The notes below the pieces were generated by a model. The model was not told where the DNA came from. It worked only from the letters and a program-made list of their open reading frames with translations, and made no database searches. From NCBI GenBank assembly GCA_003243445.1, contig QFQQ01000010.1, positions 1 to 64,000 on the forward strand: a stretch of DNA of 64,000 bases, read 5' to 3'. The DNA comes from Citrobacter freundii. GTDB lineage: Bacteria > Bacteroidota > Bacteroidia > Chitinophagales > Chitinophagaceae. Shown here one piece after another: positions 44,456 to 53,130 of this stretch. Within the stretch, counting starts at the first letter, position 1; every line of letters starts with the position of its first letter. The translations under genes were made by a program, and so were the position numbers.

Positions 44456-44665
44456 ATGCCGATCATCGTAAACCTTGATGTAATGATGGCGAAACGAAAA
44501 ATGTCATTGAACGAACTTTCCGAAAAAGTTGGCCTGACATTATCCAATCTTTCCATCCTCAAAACCGGTAAAGCAAAAGCAATACGATTCAGTACACTGG
44601 AAATAATCTGTGAAGTACTGGATTGCCAGCCAGCGGATATCCTTGAGTATAAAAAAGACGAATAG
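44456..44665 (+). CDS. XRE-family small DNA-binding regulator (YozG-like)
   Basis: The 69-residue protein is a single helix-turn-helix domain: MPIIVNLDVMMAKRKMSL, then NELSEKVGLTLSNLSILKTG with the DNA-recognition helix, and a C-terminal ILEYKKDE. It belongs to the Cro/CI-like YozG group usually linked to DUF2975 genes. It probably autoregulates the pair. It starts 2 bases after the DUF2975 stop. Confidence 0.93.
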   Translation: MPIIVNLDVMMAKRKMSLNELSEKVGLTLSNLSILKTGKAKAIRFSTLEIICEVLDCQPADILEYKKDE

Positions 44666-44706
44666 TTTTTATTAACCCAGCCGGCTGGTCATAGCCTTAG
44701 GCTTGT

Positions 44707-44727
44707 TCGATGGCTGATGACCGATGA
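44707..44727. repeat. Family A short arm A10
   Basis: Three heptads (TCGATGG, CTGATGA, CCGATGA) are in register after the XRE gene. No opposite arm is convincing. It may be a remnant. Confidence 0.5.
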
Positions 44728-44872
44728 CAATTGGCGGATTAAAGCCATCCGGAAGACAGTTCATCAAAAAAATAACAAAGCGCTGATAAATGAATACGAT
44801 CGGCATTGGAAAATCTAACTGTATAACTGACGAATTGTGTCAATTATCCTTCATTATAAAATAAATAAATCC

Positions 44873-45163
44873 ATGAAAAGGCAGGCCAGACTTTTGAAGA
44901 GGGTGACTATTGTCTTTACTTTCTGTATCGCAATACTTATTACTTATTGCATCCGGCATTCAGGGGAACAGATAGCAGATGGCTTTGCGTCCAAAAAAAT
45001 AATAGCTCCCGGAAATTCTGCTGTTGTTCCGGAGGGCGGCAATATCGACGATTCGCAACAAACGATTACAACAGAAAGTGATCTTAGTCAACATAACCTT
45101 CCCGCAGCGACAAGCCCATTGGTCAGCGTATGCCTGTTTGTGAAAAAGTTGCGGCATCGTTAG
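44873..45163 (+). CDS. Small predicted membrane-anchored protein
   Basis: From ATG at 44873 the frame encodes 96 residues: a basic N-terminus (MKRQARLLKR), one hydrophobic span (VTIVFTFCIAILITYCI) and a Ser/Thr/Asn-rich tail ending in KKLRHR. It has no recognisable domain. The earlier GTG at 44837 was not chosen because the ATG is preceded by an A-rich leader. It is convergent with lutC, 36 bases away. It may be a real small protein or a chance frame. Confidence 0.4.
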   Translation: MKRQARLLKRVTIVFTFCIAILITYCIRHSGEQIADGFASKKIIAPGNSAVVPEGGNIDDSQQTITTESDLSQHNLPAATSPLVSVCLFVKKLRHR

Positions 45164-45199
45164 GCTACTATGCCTGATCATCCGGGAACAAAAAATGGA

Positions 45200-45793
45200 T
45201 CATTGCGGATCAGCGCCGATCATCACTACTACCAGCTTTCTCGCGCCGTGTGCTCCTATGACCAGCGACTGTTCGATATCCGCGGTTTTCGAAGGTCCGG
45301 CAATAAAGACGCCGAAGCCATCCTCATCTACTTTAATTCTTTCATACGCTTCATGCATGGTGGGGACCAATTGTTTTTCATCAATCACCAGAATCAGCTG
45401 ATCTGTTATGAACGGCAGGATCCGGCCGAGCATTGTTGATTCAGGTATCCAGACCGCTCCGTTCTCGGCGATGGCGACCGATCCAAGCATGAACACCTGC
45501 TGCAGTGAAGCCAATGCATCCAATGAAGCAGGAATAGGATCGACCTCGCCCGCCTGCGGGATAAGATTCAATATTGATCCGCCTGCGGCCCGTGCGTCAT
45601 TGATCACCGTCCTTAGGTCCGCTATGGAACGGATGCGCTGGAGATGTCCGCCAACAGTCTGAAGATTCTGTGTAAACAGGCTGACAAGGTCTTCGACTGA
45701 TGATGTTACTCCGCGATGATCGATCAATGGCAATTTGGTTGATTGCGGCTGATTGGCAGCGACTGCAGCAAGTATTTTTTCTTTTGCATTCAT
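45200..45793 (-). CDS. lutC: LutC, lactate utilization protein (LUD domain)
   Basis: The 197-residue protein has the LUD fold, with RAAGGSILNLIPQAGEVDP, the AIAENGAVWIPES segment that is strongly conserved in LutC, and FIAGPSKTADIEQSLVIGAHG near the C-terminus. LutC works with LutA and LutB to oxidise L-lactate to pyruvate in the cytoplasm. Its start overlaps the lutB stop by 4 bases (ATGA), so translation is coupled. It is the last gene of the rhamnose run and fits the lactate produced from lactaldehyde by RhaEW. Confidence 0.95.
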   Translation of the reverse strand: MNAKEKILAAVAANQPQSTKLPLIDHRGVTSSVEDLVSLFTQNLQTVGGHLQRIRSIADLRTVINDARAAGGSILNLIPQAGEVDPIPASLDALASLQQVFMLGSVAIAENGAVWIPESTMLGRILPFITDQLILVIDEKQLVPTMHEAYERIKVDEDGFGVFIAGPSKTADIEQSLVIGAHGARKLVVVMIGADPQ

Positions 45794-47163
45794 TGCTTCC
45801 TGTTTTTAAGGTACCATGAACGAAAACTGCTCTGTGGAGGTTCCGGCATCTCCCGTTGCTTATACCATGGATTAAATTTCTTTGATCTCGCGATAAAACC
45901 CAAATGCCGGAGCGTCCATCTCGCAACGGCTCCGGCAAAGCGATACACACGTGGTTTTGATAAAACAAACCCCATCACTTTCATTCCTGCTTTTTTTGAA
46001 CCGCTTACATAACCTTCAGCAGCGATCACCTGCCGCCATTTCCAAAGCTGTTCATGTATATTGATCTTAACGGGGCAAACATTGGTACAGGATCCGCAAA
46101 GCGTGGAGGCAAACGGCAGATCAGCGTTTGCTTTCATATCAAGATTCGGATTCAAAATGGAGCCGATCGGACCTGCAACGGCGGTATGATAACTATGCCC
46201 CCCGCTACGGCGATAGACCGGACAGGTATTGAAGCAGGCCGCGCAACGTATACACTTTAATGAATTCCGGAAATCACTTCTCCCCAACTGGCGCGAGCGT
46301 CCATTATCGACGATCACAATATGCATCTCTCTTCCCGGTCTGGGCTTGTGAAAATGACTGGTGTAAGCAGTGATCGGCTGACCGGTTGCGCTGCGCGCTA
46401 GTAATCTTGTAAAAACAGCAAGATGCTCTGCCTTCGGAATGACCTTTTCAATACCCATGCACGCGATATGCACTGGTGCTGCATGCGCTCCCATGTCTGC
46501 ATTGCCCTCATTGGTGCAAACGACAATACCGCCGGTCTCAGCGATTGCAAAATTCACTCCTGTGATAGCAAGATCGGCTTCTAAAAATTTTTGACGTAAA
46601 TGCTTTCGCGCACTTGCCGCGAGATAGGCCGGATCATGATTGCCTGCTTCCGTACCGAGATGTGTATGAAACGTATCGCTTACATCCTGTTTTTTCAGGT
46701 GTATGGCGGGCAGTACAATATGACTGGGAGGTTCATGACGAAGTTGAACGATGCGTTCACCAAGATCCGTATCGATCACTTCTATGTTTGCAGATTGAAG
46801 ATATTCGTTGAGATGGCATTCCTCTGTAAGCATACTCTTGCTCTTCACGATCTTTTTCACGCCGTGTTTATCAGCAATTCTTTTTATGATGCGGTTGTGA
46901 TCAGCACCATCAACAGCCCAATGCACCTGTATCCCATTTGCCACTGCATTTTGTTCAAATTCCAGCAGATAATGATGCAGGTTGGATAAGGTATGTTCTT
47001 TGATCTCCGAAGCCCATTGACGCAGCTGTTCCCACTCAGGAAGATGATGCGCAGCTTTGTCCCGTTTCTGCCGGATCCACCAAAGGGTTTCATCATGCCA
47101 GTCAGTCCGCGCTTCGTCCTGGATAAATTCCCCTGCCAACGCAGCATGGTTTCCTGTTTTCAT
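45790..47163 (-). CDS. lutB: LutB, iron-sulfur lactate utilization protein
   Basis: The 457-residue protein has an N-terminal LUD domain (ITGVNFAIAETGGIVVCTNE) and a C-terminal 4Fe-4S ferredoxin-type region with CIRCAACFNTCPVYR and CGSCTNVCPVKI (cluster cysteines in the CxxCxxCxxxCP pattern). It is the central electron-transfer component of LutABC for L-lactate oxidation. Both ends overlap neighbours by 4 bases (lutA stop, lutC start), showing tight coupling. Length is standard for the family. Confidence 0.96.
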   Translation of the reverse strand: MKTGNHAALAGEFIQDEARTDWHDETLWWIRQKRDKAAHHLPEWEQLRQWASEIKEHTLSNLHHYLLEFEQNAVANGIQVHWAVDGADHNRIIKRIADKHGVKKIVKSKSMLTEECHLNEYLQSANIEVIDTDLGERIVQLRHEPPSHIVLPAIHLKKQDVSDTFHTHLGTEAGNHDPAYLAASARKHLRQKFLEADLAITGVNFAIAETGGIVVCTNEGNADMGAHAAPVHIACMGIEKVIPKAEHLAVFTRLLARSATGQPITAYTSHFHKPRPGREMHIVIVDNGRSRQLGRSDFRNSLKCIRCAACFNTCPVYRRSGGHSYHTAVAGPIGSILNPNLDMKANADLPFASTLCGSCTNVCPVKINIHEQLWKWRQVIAAEGYVSGSKKAGMKVMGFVLSKPRVYRFAGAVARWTLRHLGFIARSKKFNPWYKQREMPEPPQSSFRSWYLKNRKQ

Positions 47164-47897
47164 ATCGTAGCATTGAGTATTTCAGCAATATGCATGATCC
47201 GTACGGCTGAACCGGATCTTTTCAAGATACCTTCGAGGTGCATTAAACAACTTACATCACCTGCAGTGATCACTTCCACTTCATTCCTGAGGTGATCATT
47301 GACCCGGTCCTTCCCCATCTTCACACTCACTGCTTCTTCGAACACGCAGAACGTGCCGCCGAAGCCGCAACATTCATCCCGGCGCGAAGGTGTCATCAAC
47401 TGCAGACCCTGTACCATGTTCAGCAGTTGTTCGGGTTTGGAAAAAGCCGGCAGCATCCGTTCCGACATGGAAGACGTATGCAGGCCACGCTGGCCATGAC
47501 AACTTACATGCAGTCCTACACGATATGGAAAAGATGCATTCAGTCCATCGATCTTCAGCACATCCACCAGGAATTCTGTCAACTCATAAATACTACCCCG
47601 GATCTTTTCCGCCGCCGCAGCATCCTCCTTACTCTTCAAATGTTCTTTTATATGCAACACACAACTTCCAGATGGCGCCACCACATAATCAACCCCGGAA
47701 AAATTTTCAATAAAATTAGCATCACAATCTCTCGATAGACGGGCAAAACCGCTGTTCGCCATTGGCTGCCCACAACAGGTCTGCTTCAACGGATACACCA
47801 CTTCCACTCCGAGCTTCTCAAGCAATTGCAGTGTTGCAATGCCCACACCGGGATAGAACTGGTCGATATAGCAGGGGATGAATAGGCCTACAGTCAT
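47160..47897 (-). CDS. lutA: LutA, (Fe-S)-binding lactate utilization protein
   Basis: From ATG at 47895-47897 the protein has 245 residues. It carries two cysteine-rich CCG domains: TCCGQPMANSGF near residue 41 and DECCGFGGTFCVFE near 170, plus HVSCHGQRGLH. These bind iron-sulfur clusters used with LutB and LutC. The frame continues 26 codons upstream, but that extension is encoded entirely by the AGAGGTTCC repeat (family C) and reads as a Leu-Glu-Pro run, so it is discarded. The repeat begins 14 bases before the true start, in the ribosome-binding region. Confidence 0.95.
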   Translation of the reverse strand: MTVGLFIPCYIDQFYPGVGIATLQLLEKLGVEVVYPLKQTCCGQPMANSGFARLSRDCDANFIENFSGVDYVVAPSGSCVLHIKEHLKSKEDAAAAEKIRGSIYELTEFLVDVLKIDGLNASFPYRVGLHVSCHGQRGLHTSSMSERMLPAFSKPEQLLNMVQGLQLMTPSRRDECCGFGGTFCVFEEAVSVKMGKDRVNDHLRNEVEVITAGDVSCLMHLEGILKRSGSAVRIMHIAEILNATI

Positions 47898-47910
47898 GTT
47901 GGGGAGTTTG

Positions 47911-48056
47911 AGAGGTTCCAGAGGTTCCAGAAGTTCCATAGGTTCCAGAGGTTTCAGAGGTTCATAAGCATGCAACTTTATGTAATCTTTAAAAAATTAA
48001 TTCGGATGTATAAAACCTATGGAACTTCTGGAACCTCTGGAACCTATGAAACCTCC
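47911..48056. repeat. Family C inverted 9-mer element
   Basis: The left arm (47911-47964) is six in-register 9-bp units of consensus AGAGGTTCC. The right arm (48012-48056) is five reverse-complement units. A 25-bp stretch (47920-47944 with 48014-48038) is a perfect inverted repeat. The spacer is 47 bp. The right arm ends 10 bases before the RhaEW stop codon; the left arm lies against the lutA start. Confidence 0.96.
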
Positions 48057-48066
48057 TTCGAACAAA

Positions 48067-50187
48067 CTATCTCAAAAACGCCATTGCCACTCCACCATCG
48101 ACATTGATAGCGTTACCGGTTGATTTATTGAGTAAGCCTCCGGCGAAGGCGAAGCATGCATTGGCGATATCTTCCGGAAGGATCACTTCATTCAGCAAAG
48201 TACGTTTGGCATAATAGGCGGGGAGTTCTTCCACTTTAATACCATATGCTTTGGCGCGGCCTTCGGCCCAGCCACCGGCCCAGATATTGCTGTCGGCGAT
48301 CACGGCATCGGGGTTAACAGTGTTCACGCGGATCTTATCCGGACCGACCTCGGCTGCCATCAACCGGGTTAGATGCGCCTGTGCGGCTTTTGCAGAACCA
48401 TAGCCAGCGTTGTTTGGTCCGGCAACCACGGCATTCTTCGATACGATATTGATCACATCGCCGCCAAATCCCTGTGCCCGCATGATCTCCACTCCTTTTT
48501 TTGAAGTGATGAACTGACCTTTGACCAGGATATCATACAGGCGATCCCATTCTTCAAGGCTATGTGTTTCGATGCTTTTAGAGATGCTGATGCCGGCATT
48601 GTTTACCACAATATCTACTCCGCCAAAAGCCAGGCTGGCGGAGTCAAATGCCGCATCGACAGAATCTGTATCGGTAACATTCAATGAAACGCTATCTACC
48701 GCATCACGGCCAAATAGTTTTCTAAATTCGGTAGTTGCAGTTTCCAGTCTTTCTCCGTTCACATCGTTCAGGATCACGCAAGCGCCTTCTTCTGCGAACT
48801 TCTTTGCTATTGCCTTACCGATACCGCCGGCGCTACCGGTAACAAGTGCTACGCGGCCGCTTAATGCTTTTGGTTTTGGCCTGCGCTGAAGCTTTGCTTC
48901 TTCCAGCAACCAGTATTCGATATTGAATGCTTCCTGGCGTGGAAGTGAAGTATATTCACTCACTGCTTCTGCGCCTTTCATGACATTGATCGCATTGATA
49001 TAAAACTCAGCGGCTACACGCGCTGTTTGTTTATCTACAGAAAAACTGAACAAACCAACACCGGGATAAAGAATGATGACGGGATTGGCATCGCGCATAG
49101 CCGGGCTATCAGGATGTTTGCAGGCTTCATAATAATCTGCATACATTTTCCTGTATGCATCGAAAGCGGGAGAAAGTTTTGCTTTGATGGCTGCGAGATC
49201 AGTGAGATCTTCATTTGGAGCAAGTCTCAACACCAACGGGCTGATCTTCGTACGCAGGAAGTGATCCGGGCAGCTTGTGCCAAGCGGAGCCAGTCTATTG
49301 AGATCATTTGAATTGATGAATTCCAGTGCCCGTTCATCGTCTGTAAAATGACCGATCATCTTTTGCTGACTGCTGCAAAGACCGCGTAATACCGGCGCCA
49401 GCTTGGCCGCTTGTTTCAAACGAGCTTCTTTGGAAAGTGACTGGATCTTGGCTCCGCCGAAAACAGGCCCGCGCTTACCAATATTTTTCTCAAGATAGTC
49501 GGCGCATTTTTCCACCACTTCCAGCGTGTTCATATAAGATTCGAACGCACTATCTCCCCAGGTAAACAGACCATGACTACCCAGCATGATGCCGCGGATA
49601 CCTGGGTTCTCATCGAGACATTGACGAAGTTGCAGTCCAAGATCAAATCCCGGTTTCTGCCACTCTACCCAACCTACTGTTCCGTTGAACAATTCTTCTG
49701 TGATCTTCTTTCCATCTTTCGCTGCTGCGATCGCAATAGCCGCATCGGGATGCAGGTGATCGATATGCTTAAACGGAAGAAATGCATGGAGCGGTGTATC
49801 AATCGAAGGTGCCTTACTTGCCAGGTCATAGATGCAATGATTGAAAAGTTCCACCATTTCATCTTCATGCTCAATACCACGATAAATATTTTTGAGGCTG
49901 CGCAAACGATCTACATATAATGCGGCAAGACCTGATTTTTTTAATGTACCAATATCGCCACCAGAACCTTTTACCCACATCACTTCGGTGTCTTTTCCTG
50001 TAAGCGGATCTTTCGCGATCACTTTACAGGATGTATTTCCGCCGCCATAATTGGTCAAACGAAGATCAGCGCCCAACAGATTGGAACGATAGATCAGCAA
50101 TCCTACTTCATCACCTGCAAGTTCAGCGGCTTTCTTTTCATCCCATAAGTAACTCACATGCTTGAAACGATCAGTAACTGTGCTCAT
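48067..50187 (-). CDS. rhaEW: Bifunctional rhamnulose-1-phosphate aldolase/L-lactaldehyde dehydrogenase
   Basis: The 706-residue protein fuses an N-terminal class II aldolase (about 1-430; GGGNTSCKV, PLHAFLPFKHIDHLHPDA, GIMLGSHGLFTWG) to a C-terminal short-chain dehydrogenase (about 437-706; VALVTGSAGGIGKA, NNAGIS, active-site YGSAKAAQAH). It splits L-rhamnulose-1-phosphate into DHAP and L-lactaldehyde and then oxidises the aldehyde to L-lactate with NAD. This fits the RhaEW family described in several bacterial groups. It lies between the FGGY kinase and lutA on the same strand, with repeat elements on both sides. Confidence 0.96.
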   Translation of the reverse strand: MSTVTDRFKHVSYLWDEKKAAELAGDEVGLLIYRSNLLGADLRLTNYGGGNTSCKVIAKDPLTGKDTEVMWVKGSGGDIGTLKKSGLAALYVDRLRSLKNIYRGIEHEDEMVELFNHCIYDLASKAPSIDTPLHAFLPFKHIDHLHPDAAIAIAAAKDGKKITEELFNGTVGWVEWQKPGFDLGLQLRQCLDENPGIRGIMLGSHGLFTWGDSAFESYMNTLEVVEKCADYLEKNIGKRGPVFGGAKIQSLSKEARLKQAAKLAPVLRGLCSSQQKMIGHFTDDERALEFINSNDLNRLAPLGTSCPDHFLRTKISPLVLRLAPNEDLTDLAAIKAKLSPAFDAYRKMYADYYEACKHPDSPAMRDANPVIILYPGVGLFSFSVDKQTARVAAEFYINAINVMKGAEAVSEYTSLPRQEAFNIEYWLLEEAKLQRRPKPKALSGRVALVTGSAGGIGKAIAKKFAEEGACVILNDVNGERLETATTEFRKLFGRDAVDSVSLNVTDTDSVDAAFDSASLAFGGVDIVVNNAGISISKSIETHSLEEWDRLYDILVKGQFITSKKGVEIMRAQGFGGDVINIVSKNAVVAGPNNAGYGSAKAAQAHLTRLMAAEVGPDKIRVNTVNPDAVIADSNIWAGGWAEGRAKAYGIKVEELPAYYAKRTLLNEVILPEDIANACFAFAGGLLNKSTGNAINVDGGVAMAFLR

Positions 50188-50327
50188 ATAATTTTGTTTG
50201 ATTCTTTATTGATAAGGTATGTTGATCTTGTAAAACTATATTGTAAAAAAAAGATTTCTATCCTGCCTTATCCTTACGGAGGAGATTTATTTAACATCAA
50301 TCGGCAGAAGCTTCAGCATAGGAGCAC

Positions 50328-50553
50328 GGCGTAAGGAGCCCGCAGATTCCGCAGATCTGTCAGTTCGTTTACAGAAGATTATTTATGCAATTGGAAAGAC
50401 TTGAAAAAAGAATGTGCAGATTCCGCAGATACATCTCCTGTATCGGAGAGCTATCTGCGAAATCTGCGCATCGGACAAGAAGCTATGCAATGGATATAAG
50501 AGTTTCCCAACAGGGAAATAACAGATCTGCGGAATCTGCGGGATCCATACGCC
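50328..50553. repeat. Family B element B3, 226 bp with nested inverted repeats
   Basis: The left end is GGCGTAAGGAGCCCGCAG and the right end GCGGGATCCATACGCC. The outer arms (50335-50360 with 50521-50546) match in all but one base, with the unit linker TCC paired by GGA. The inner arms are near 50415-50432 and 50451-50468. It lies between rhaEW and the FGGY kinase inside the operon; the rest of the gap (50188-50594) shows nothing else. Confidence 0.93.
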
Positions 50554-50594
50554 AGGCGGAGTTAAGGGCCCATCTTGCCCAAAACGAGAGCTTC

Positions 50595-52031
50595 TTAAAT
50601 TACCAGCGACTGCCCGGGTTTACCCCTCCGGCCGGTAACGCCTGTCATCCCTGAAGCCTCCCAGTGTTTCAACCTGATCAATGATCCGGGTATGGGCTCA
50701 CTATTCCAGTGCTTATGAATTGCCAATGCGGCGCCAAGCGCGGTGCCCTGCACCATCGAGGTGGCGTATACCTGCATAGCAGGAAACGCATCCGCCAGTA
50801 ATTGCATATAGATCCTGTTCTGACAAAAGCCCCCATCGACATACATATTTCTTACAGTCTTCCCGGTCAATACCATTCCCGTTGCGATGCGTTGCCGGTC
50901 AATGATATCAACGATCAACTGGTGATAAGCATGCTCTGCAGAGTCAAAACTGCTTAGATCGCGCGTGTGAAAAACACAAGGAGTAGTTGGCGATCCCAGA
51001 CTTTCTGATTGATCAATAGCAGATCCATCTGTATAATGGATCCATTTTGCATCGTATTCCAACGTGCGGAAGTAAGCCGGTTGCACCGCGAAGAATTCCG
51101 CAATACGGTTTACCTGCGTATCATGATCATTGCCTGCAAAATTCATGGAAGCTTTTACAGGATCGCCTTCATACGTAAGATAACTCAGGCAACCGCCTGC
51201 CAGCTCTTCAGCAGTTGGCATATCCTTGTTGAATGGATTTAAGCTCACCGTCCACGTTCCTGTTGATACGATCACAAACGGATCGGTGAATGATTGCAGA
51301 TAAGGGATCACTGCAGCCGAACTGTCATGAAGTCCGACGCCTACAGCGACGGCGTCCTCTCCTTCCCCTTCTCCTTTGATCACTGCTGTATCACCTTTTA
51401 TCACGTCGTTCAACTTTCCAAGTATTCCTTCTTTTCCGAGCCAGTCATGGTAAGCACCTTCGCTGAAATTCCACATTGCTGAATGACATCCGAGATTGGT
51501 CATTTCAGCAAATCTCTTTTCCGTAAACAGGAAACTCAGGTATTGAGGAAAATGCAGGACTGATGAAAGTTCATCAAACAAGGCAGGCTTTCGCTGCTTC
51601 AACCAGTAAAGCTGAAGACCTGCATTCAGATGACCCATCATTGGTGAAGATGTTTCTATCGCTATTTTTTCCGCACCGCCGTATGATGAGGTGAATTGTT
51701 CAAGCAATCCATCAGGATAAGGTTTAAGATAATTCAGTAAAGGCATGATCCGCTCACCATGTTTCCCGGTCAATACGATCGAGGCCCCGTATGTCGAAAA
51801 GTTGATCGCTTTCAACCGGAATACTTCAGATCGTTTCAACGCTGCCACGTGAAGTTTGATCCAGTCTGTTAAACGCTCAATGTCTTCACACGGAAAACCA
51901 TCTTCATCTGTTGTTTCAGGAAAACTGGTCGACTCCTCTCCCACTACTTCATATCGTTGATTGAACAACAATAATTTTTTATTCGTTTTACCGATATCAA
52001 ATATTGCTATAACAGGTTCTCTTCTTTTCAT
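50595..52031 (-). CDS. FGGY-family kinase, probable L-rhamnulokinase
   Basis: The 478-residue protein has FGGY features: IFDIGKTNKKLLLFN, a GLHDSSAAVIPYL block, VIVSTGTWTVSLNPF, and the C-terminal RNMYVDGGFCQNRIYMQLL and VQGTALGAALA. It would phosphorylate rhamnulose (or fuculose) to the 1-phosphate. It is not close to E. coli RhaB in my recall; the assignment rests on fold plus position between rhaT and rhaEW. It starts 5 bases after the transporter stop. Confidence 0.87.
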   Translation of the reverse strand: MKRREPVIAIFDIGKTNKKLLLFNQRYEVVGEESTSFPETTDEDGFPCEDIERLTDWIKLHVAALKRSEVFRLKAINFSTYGASIVLTGKHGERIMPLLNYLKPYPDGLLEQFTSSYGGAEKIAIETSSPMMGHLNAGLQLYWLKQRKPALFDELSSVLHFPQYLSFLFTEKRFAEMTNLGCHSAMWNFSEGAYHDWLGKEGILGKLNDVIKGDTAVIKGEGEGEDAVAVGVGLHDSSAAVIPYLQSFTDPFVIVSTGTWTVSLNPFNKDMPTAEELAGGCLSYLTYEGDPVKASMNFAGNDHDTQVNRIAEFFAVQPAYFRTLEYDAKWIHYTDGSAIDQSESLGSPTTPCVFHTRDLSSFDSAEHAYHQLIVDIIDRQRIATGMVLTGKTVRNMYVDGGFCQNRIYMQLLADAFPAMQVYATSMVQGTALGAALAIHKHWNSEPIPGSLIRLKHWEASGMTGVTGRRGKPGQSLVI

Positions 52032-52036
52032 ACATA

Positions 52037-53119
52037 TCAGTTATGCAGGGAATTCCCATAACCCACCACCACTACTGCGAGGATGATCATGAAGATCCCA
52101 AAGATGATCGTATTTCTTGTTTTCTTTGTCACGCCGTTCCATTCTTTCAATGCAAAACCCCAGCAATTCGCCACCAGGATGATGAACGCCATGTGCAGGA
52201 TCCATGAGCTGGAGCCGTTGCCCAATTTACTTTCTCCCATTCCATAAAACAAATACTGCAGGAACCAGGTTGTTCCGGCCAGCGCGCAGAAGAAATAATT
52301 GCGCAGCAAAGGCGTTTTCTTATTTGTATAATCACCCAGACTGCGGTTACGGAAATGCAATACCAAACACCAGATCAGGTTGGTTGTAAGACCGCCCCAG
52401 AGTAATACGATATAGATAACATTATTACGGAACAGGAAATTGATACTTTCATCCGGATGTGCATTTTTCCAGATCCCGTTTGCCACATCCGCCAGTGGCG
52501 CACCCGCTTCGATGCCATAGTTGAAACCCGCGCTGAGAATACCGGAAAGAATACAGATGATCAATCCTTTTTTGAGATTGAATTCTTTTACACTTTCTTT
52601 CTTCTTTTCTTCAGGCAATTCTTTTTCTTTCTGATAACCTGCTTTTCCGCAGATATAGATCCCGATTAAACAAAGCACCACACCCACCAGCACTACATTG
52701 CCCCAGGTAGTGGCAAGCAATTCGCTGAAAGTGATCTTGCCCGGAACATTCGCGAGGTCATAATAGATCGGAGGTGCCAGCGCACCAAATGCCGATGTAA
52801 AGCCCAGCAATACAGAATTGCCCAATGACATACCAAGATAACGCATGCCAAGTCCGTACATCAATCCTCCAATTCCCCAAAGGCTTCCCCAGAAAAATGT
52901 CCAGAACAATGTATCGAATGACGCCTGCGATATGATCTCCGCAAAATCCGGGATGGTTAACCACGCTGCAAGCGGTGGAACGATCAGCCAGGAGAACAGG
53001 CCACCTGTAAGCCAGTAGGTTTCCCATGACCAGCCTTTTACTTTTTTATAGGGAACGTAAAAACTTCCCGAAGCAACACCACCGATGAAGTGGTAGATAA
53101 TACCGAGGATCGCCTGCAT
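52037..53119 (-). CDS. rhaT: L-rhamnose/proton symporter
   Basis: The 360-residue protein has ten hydrophobic spans and the RhaT-family opening IIYHFIGGVASGSFYVPYKK, followed by GLGMRYLGMSLGNSVLLGF and KLGNGSSSWILHMAFIILVA. It brings L-rhamnose across the inner membrane with protons. It lies between the GH78 rhamnosidase gene and the kinase gene with 5-11 base gaps, which is direct support for a rhamnose operon. Length is a little above the E. coli protein. Confidence 0.95.
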   Translation of the reverse strand: MQAILGIIYHFIGGVASGSFYVPYKKVKGWSWETYWLTGGLFSWLIVPPLAAWLTIPDFAEIISQASFDTLFWTFFWGSLWGIGGLMYGLGMRYLGMSLGNSVLLGFTSAFGALAPPIYYDLANVPGKITFSELLATTWGNVVLVGVVLCLIGIYICGKAGYQKEKELPEEKKKESVKEFNLKKGLIICILSGILSAGFNYGIEAGAPLADVANGIWKNAHPDESINFLFRNNVIYIVLLWGGLTTNLIWCLVLHFRNRSLGDYTNKKTPLLRNYFFCALAGTTWFLQYLFYGMGESKLGNGSSSWILHMAFIILVANCWGFALKEWNGVTKKTRNTIIFGIFMIILAVVVVGYGNSLHN

Positions 53120-53130
53120 GATCAGTTCGT

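Noticed and set aside
47898..47975. Leu-Glu-Pro repeat as a LutA domain
   Set aside because: It is the in-frame reading of the 9-bp family C repeat; LutA proteins start at MTVGLF.
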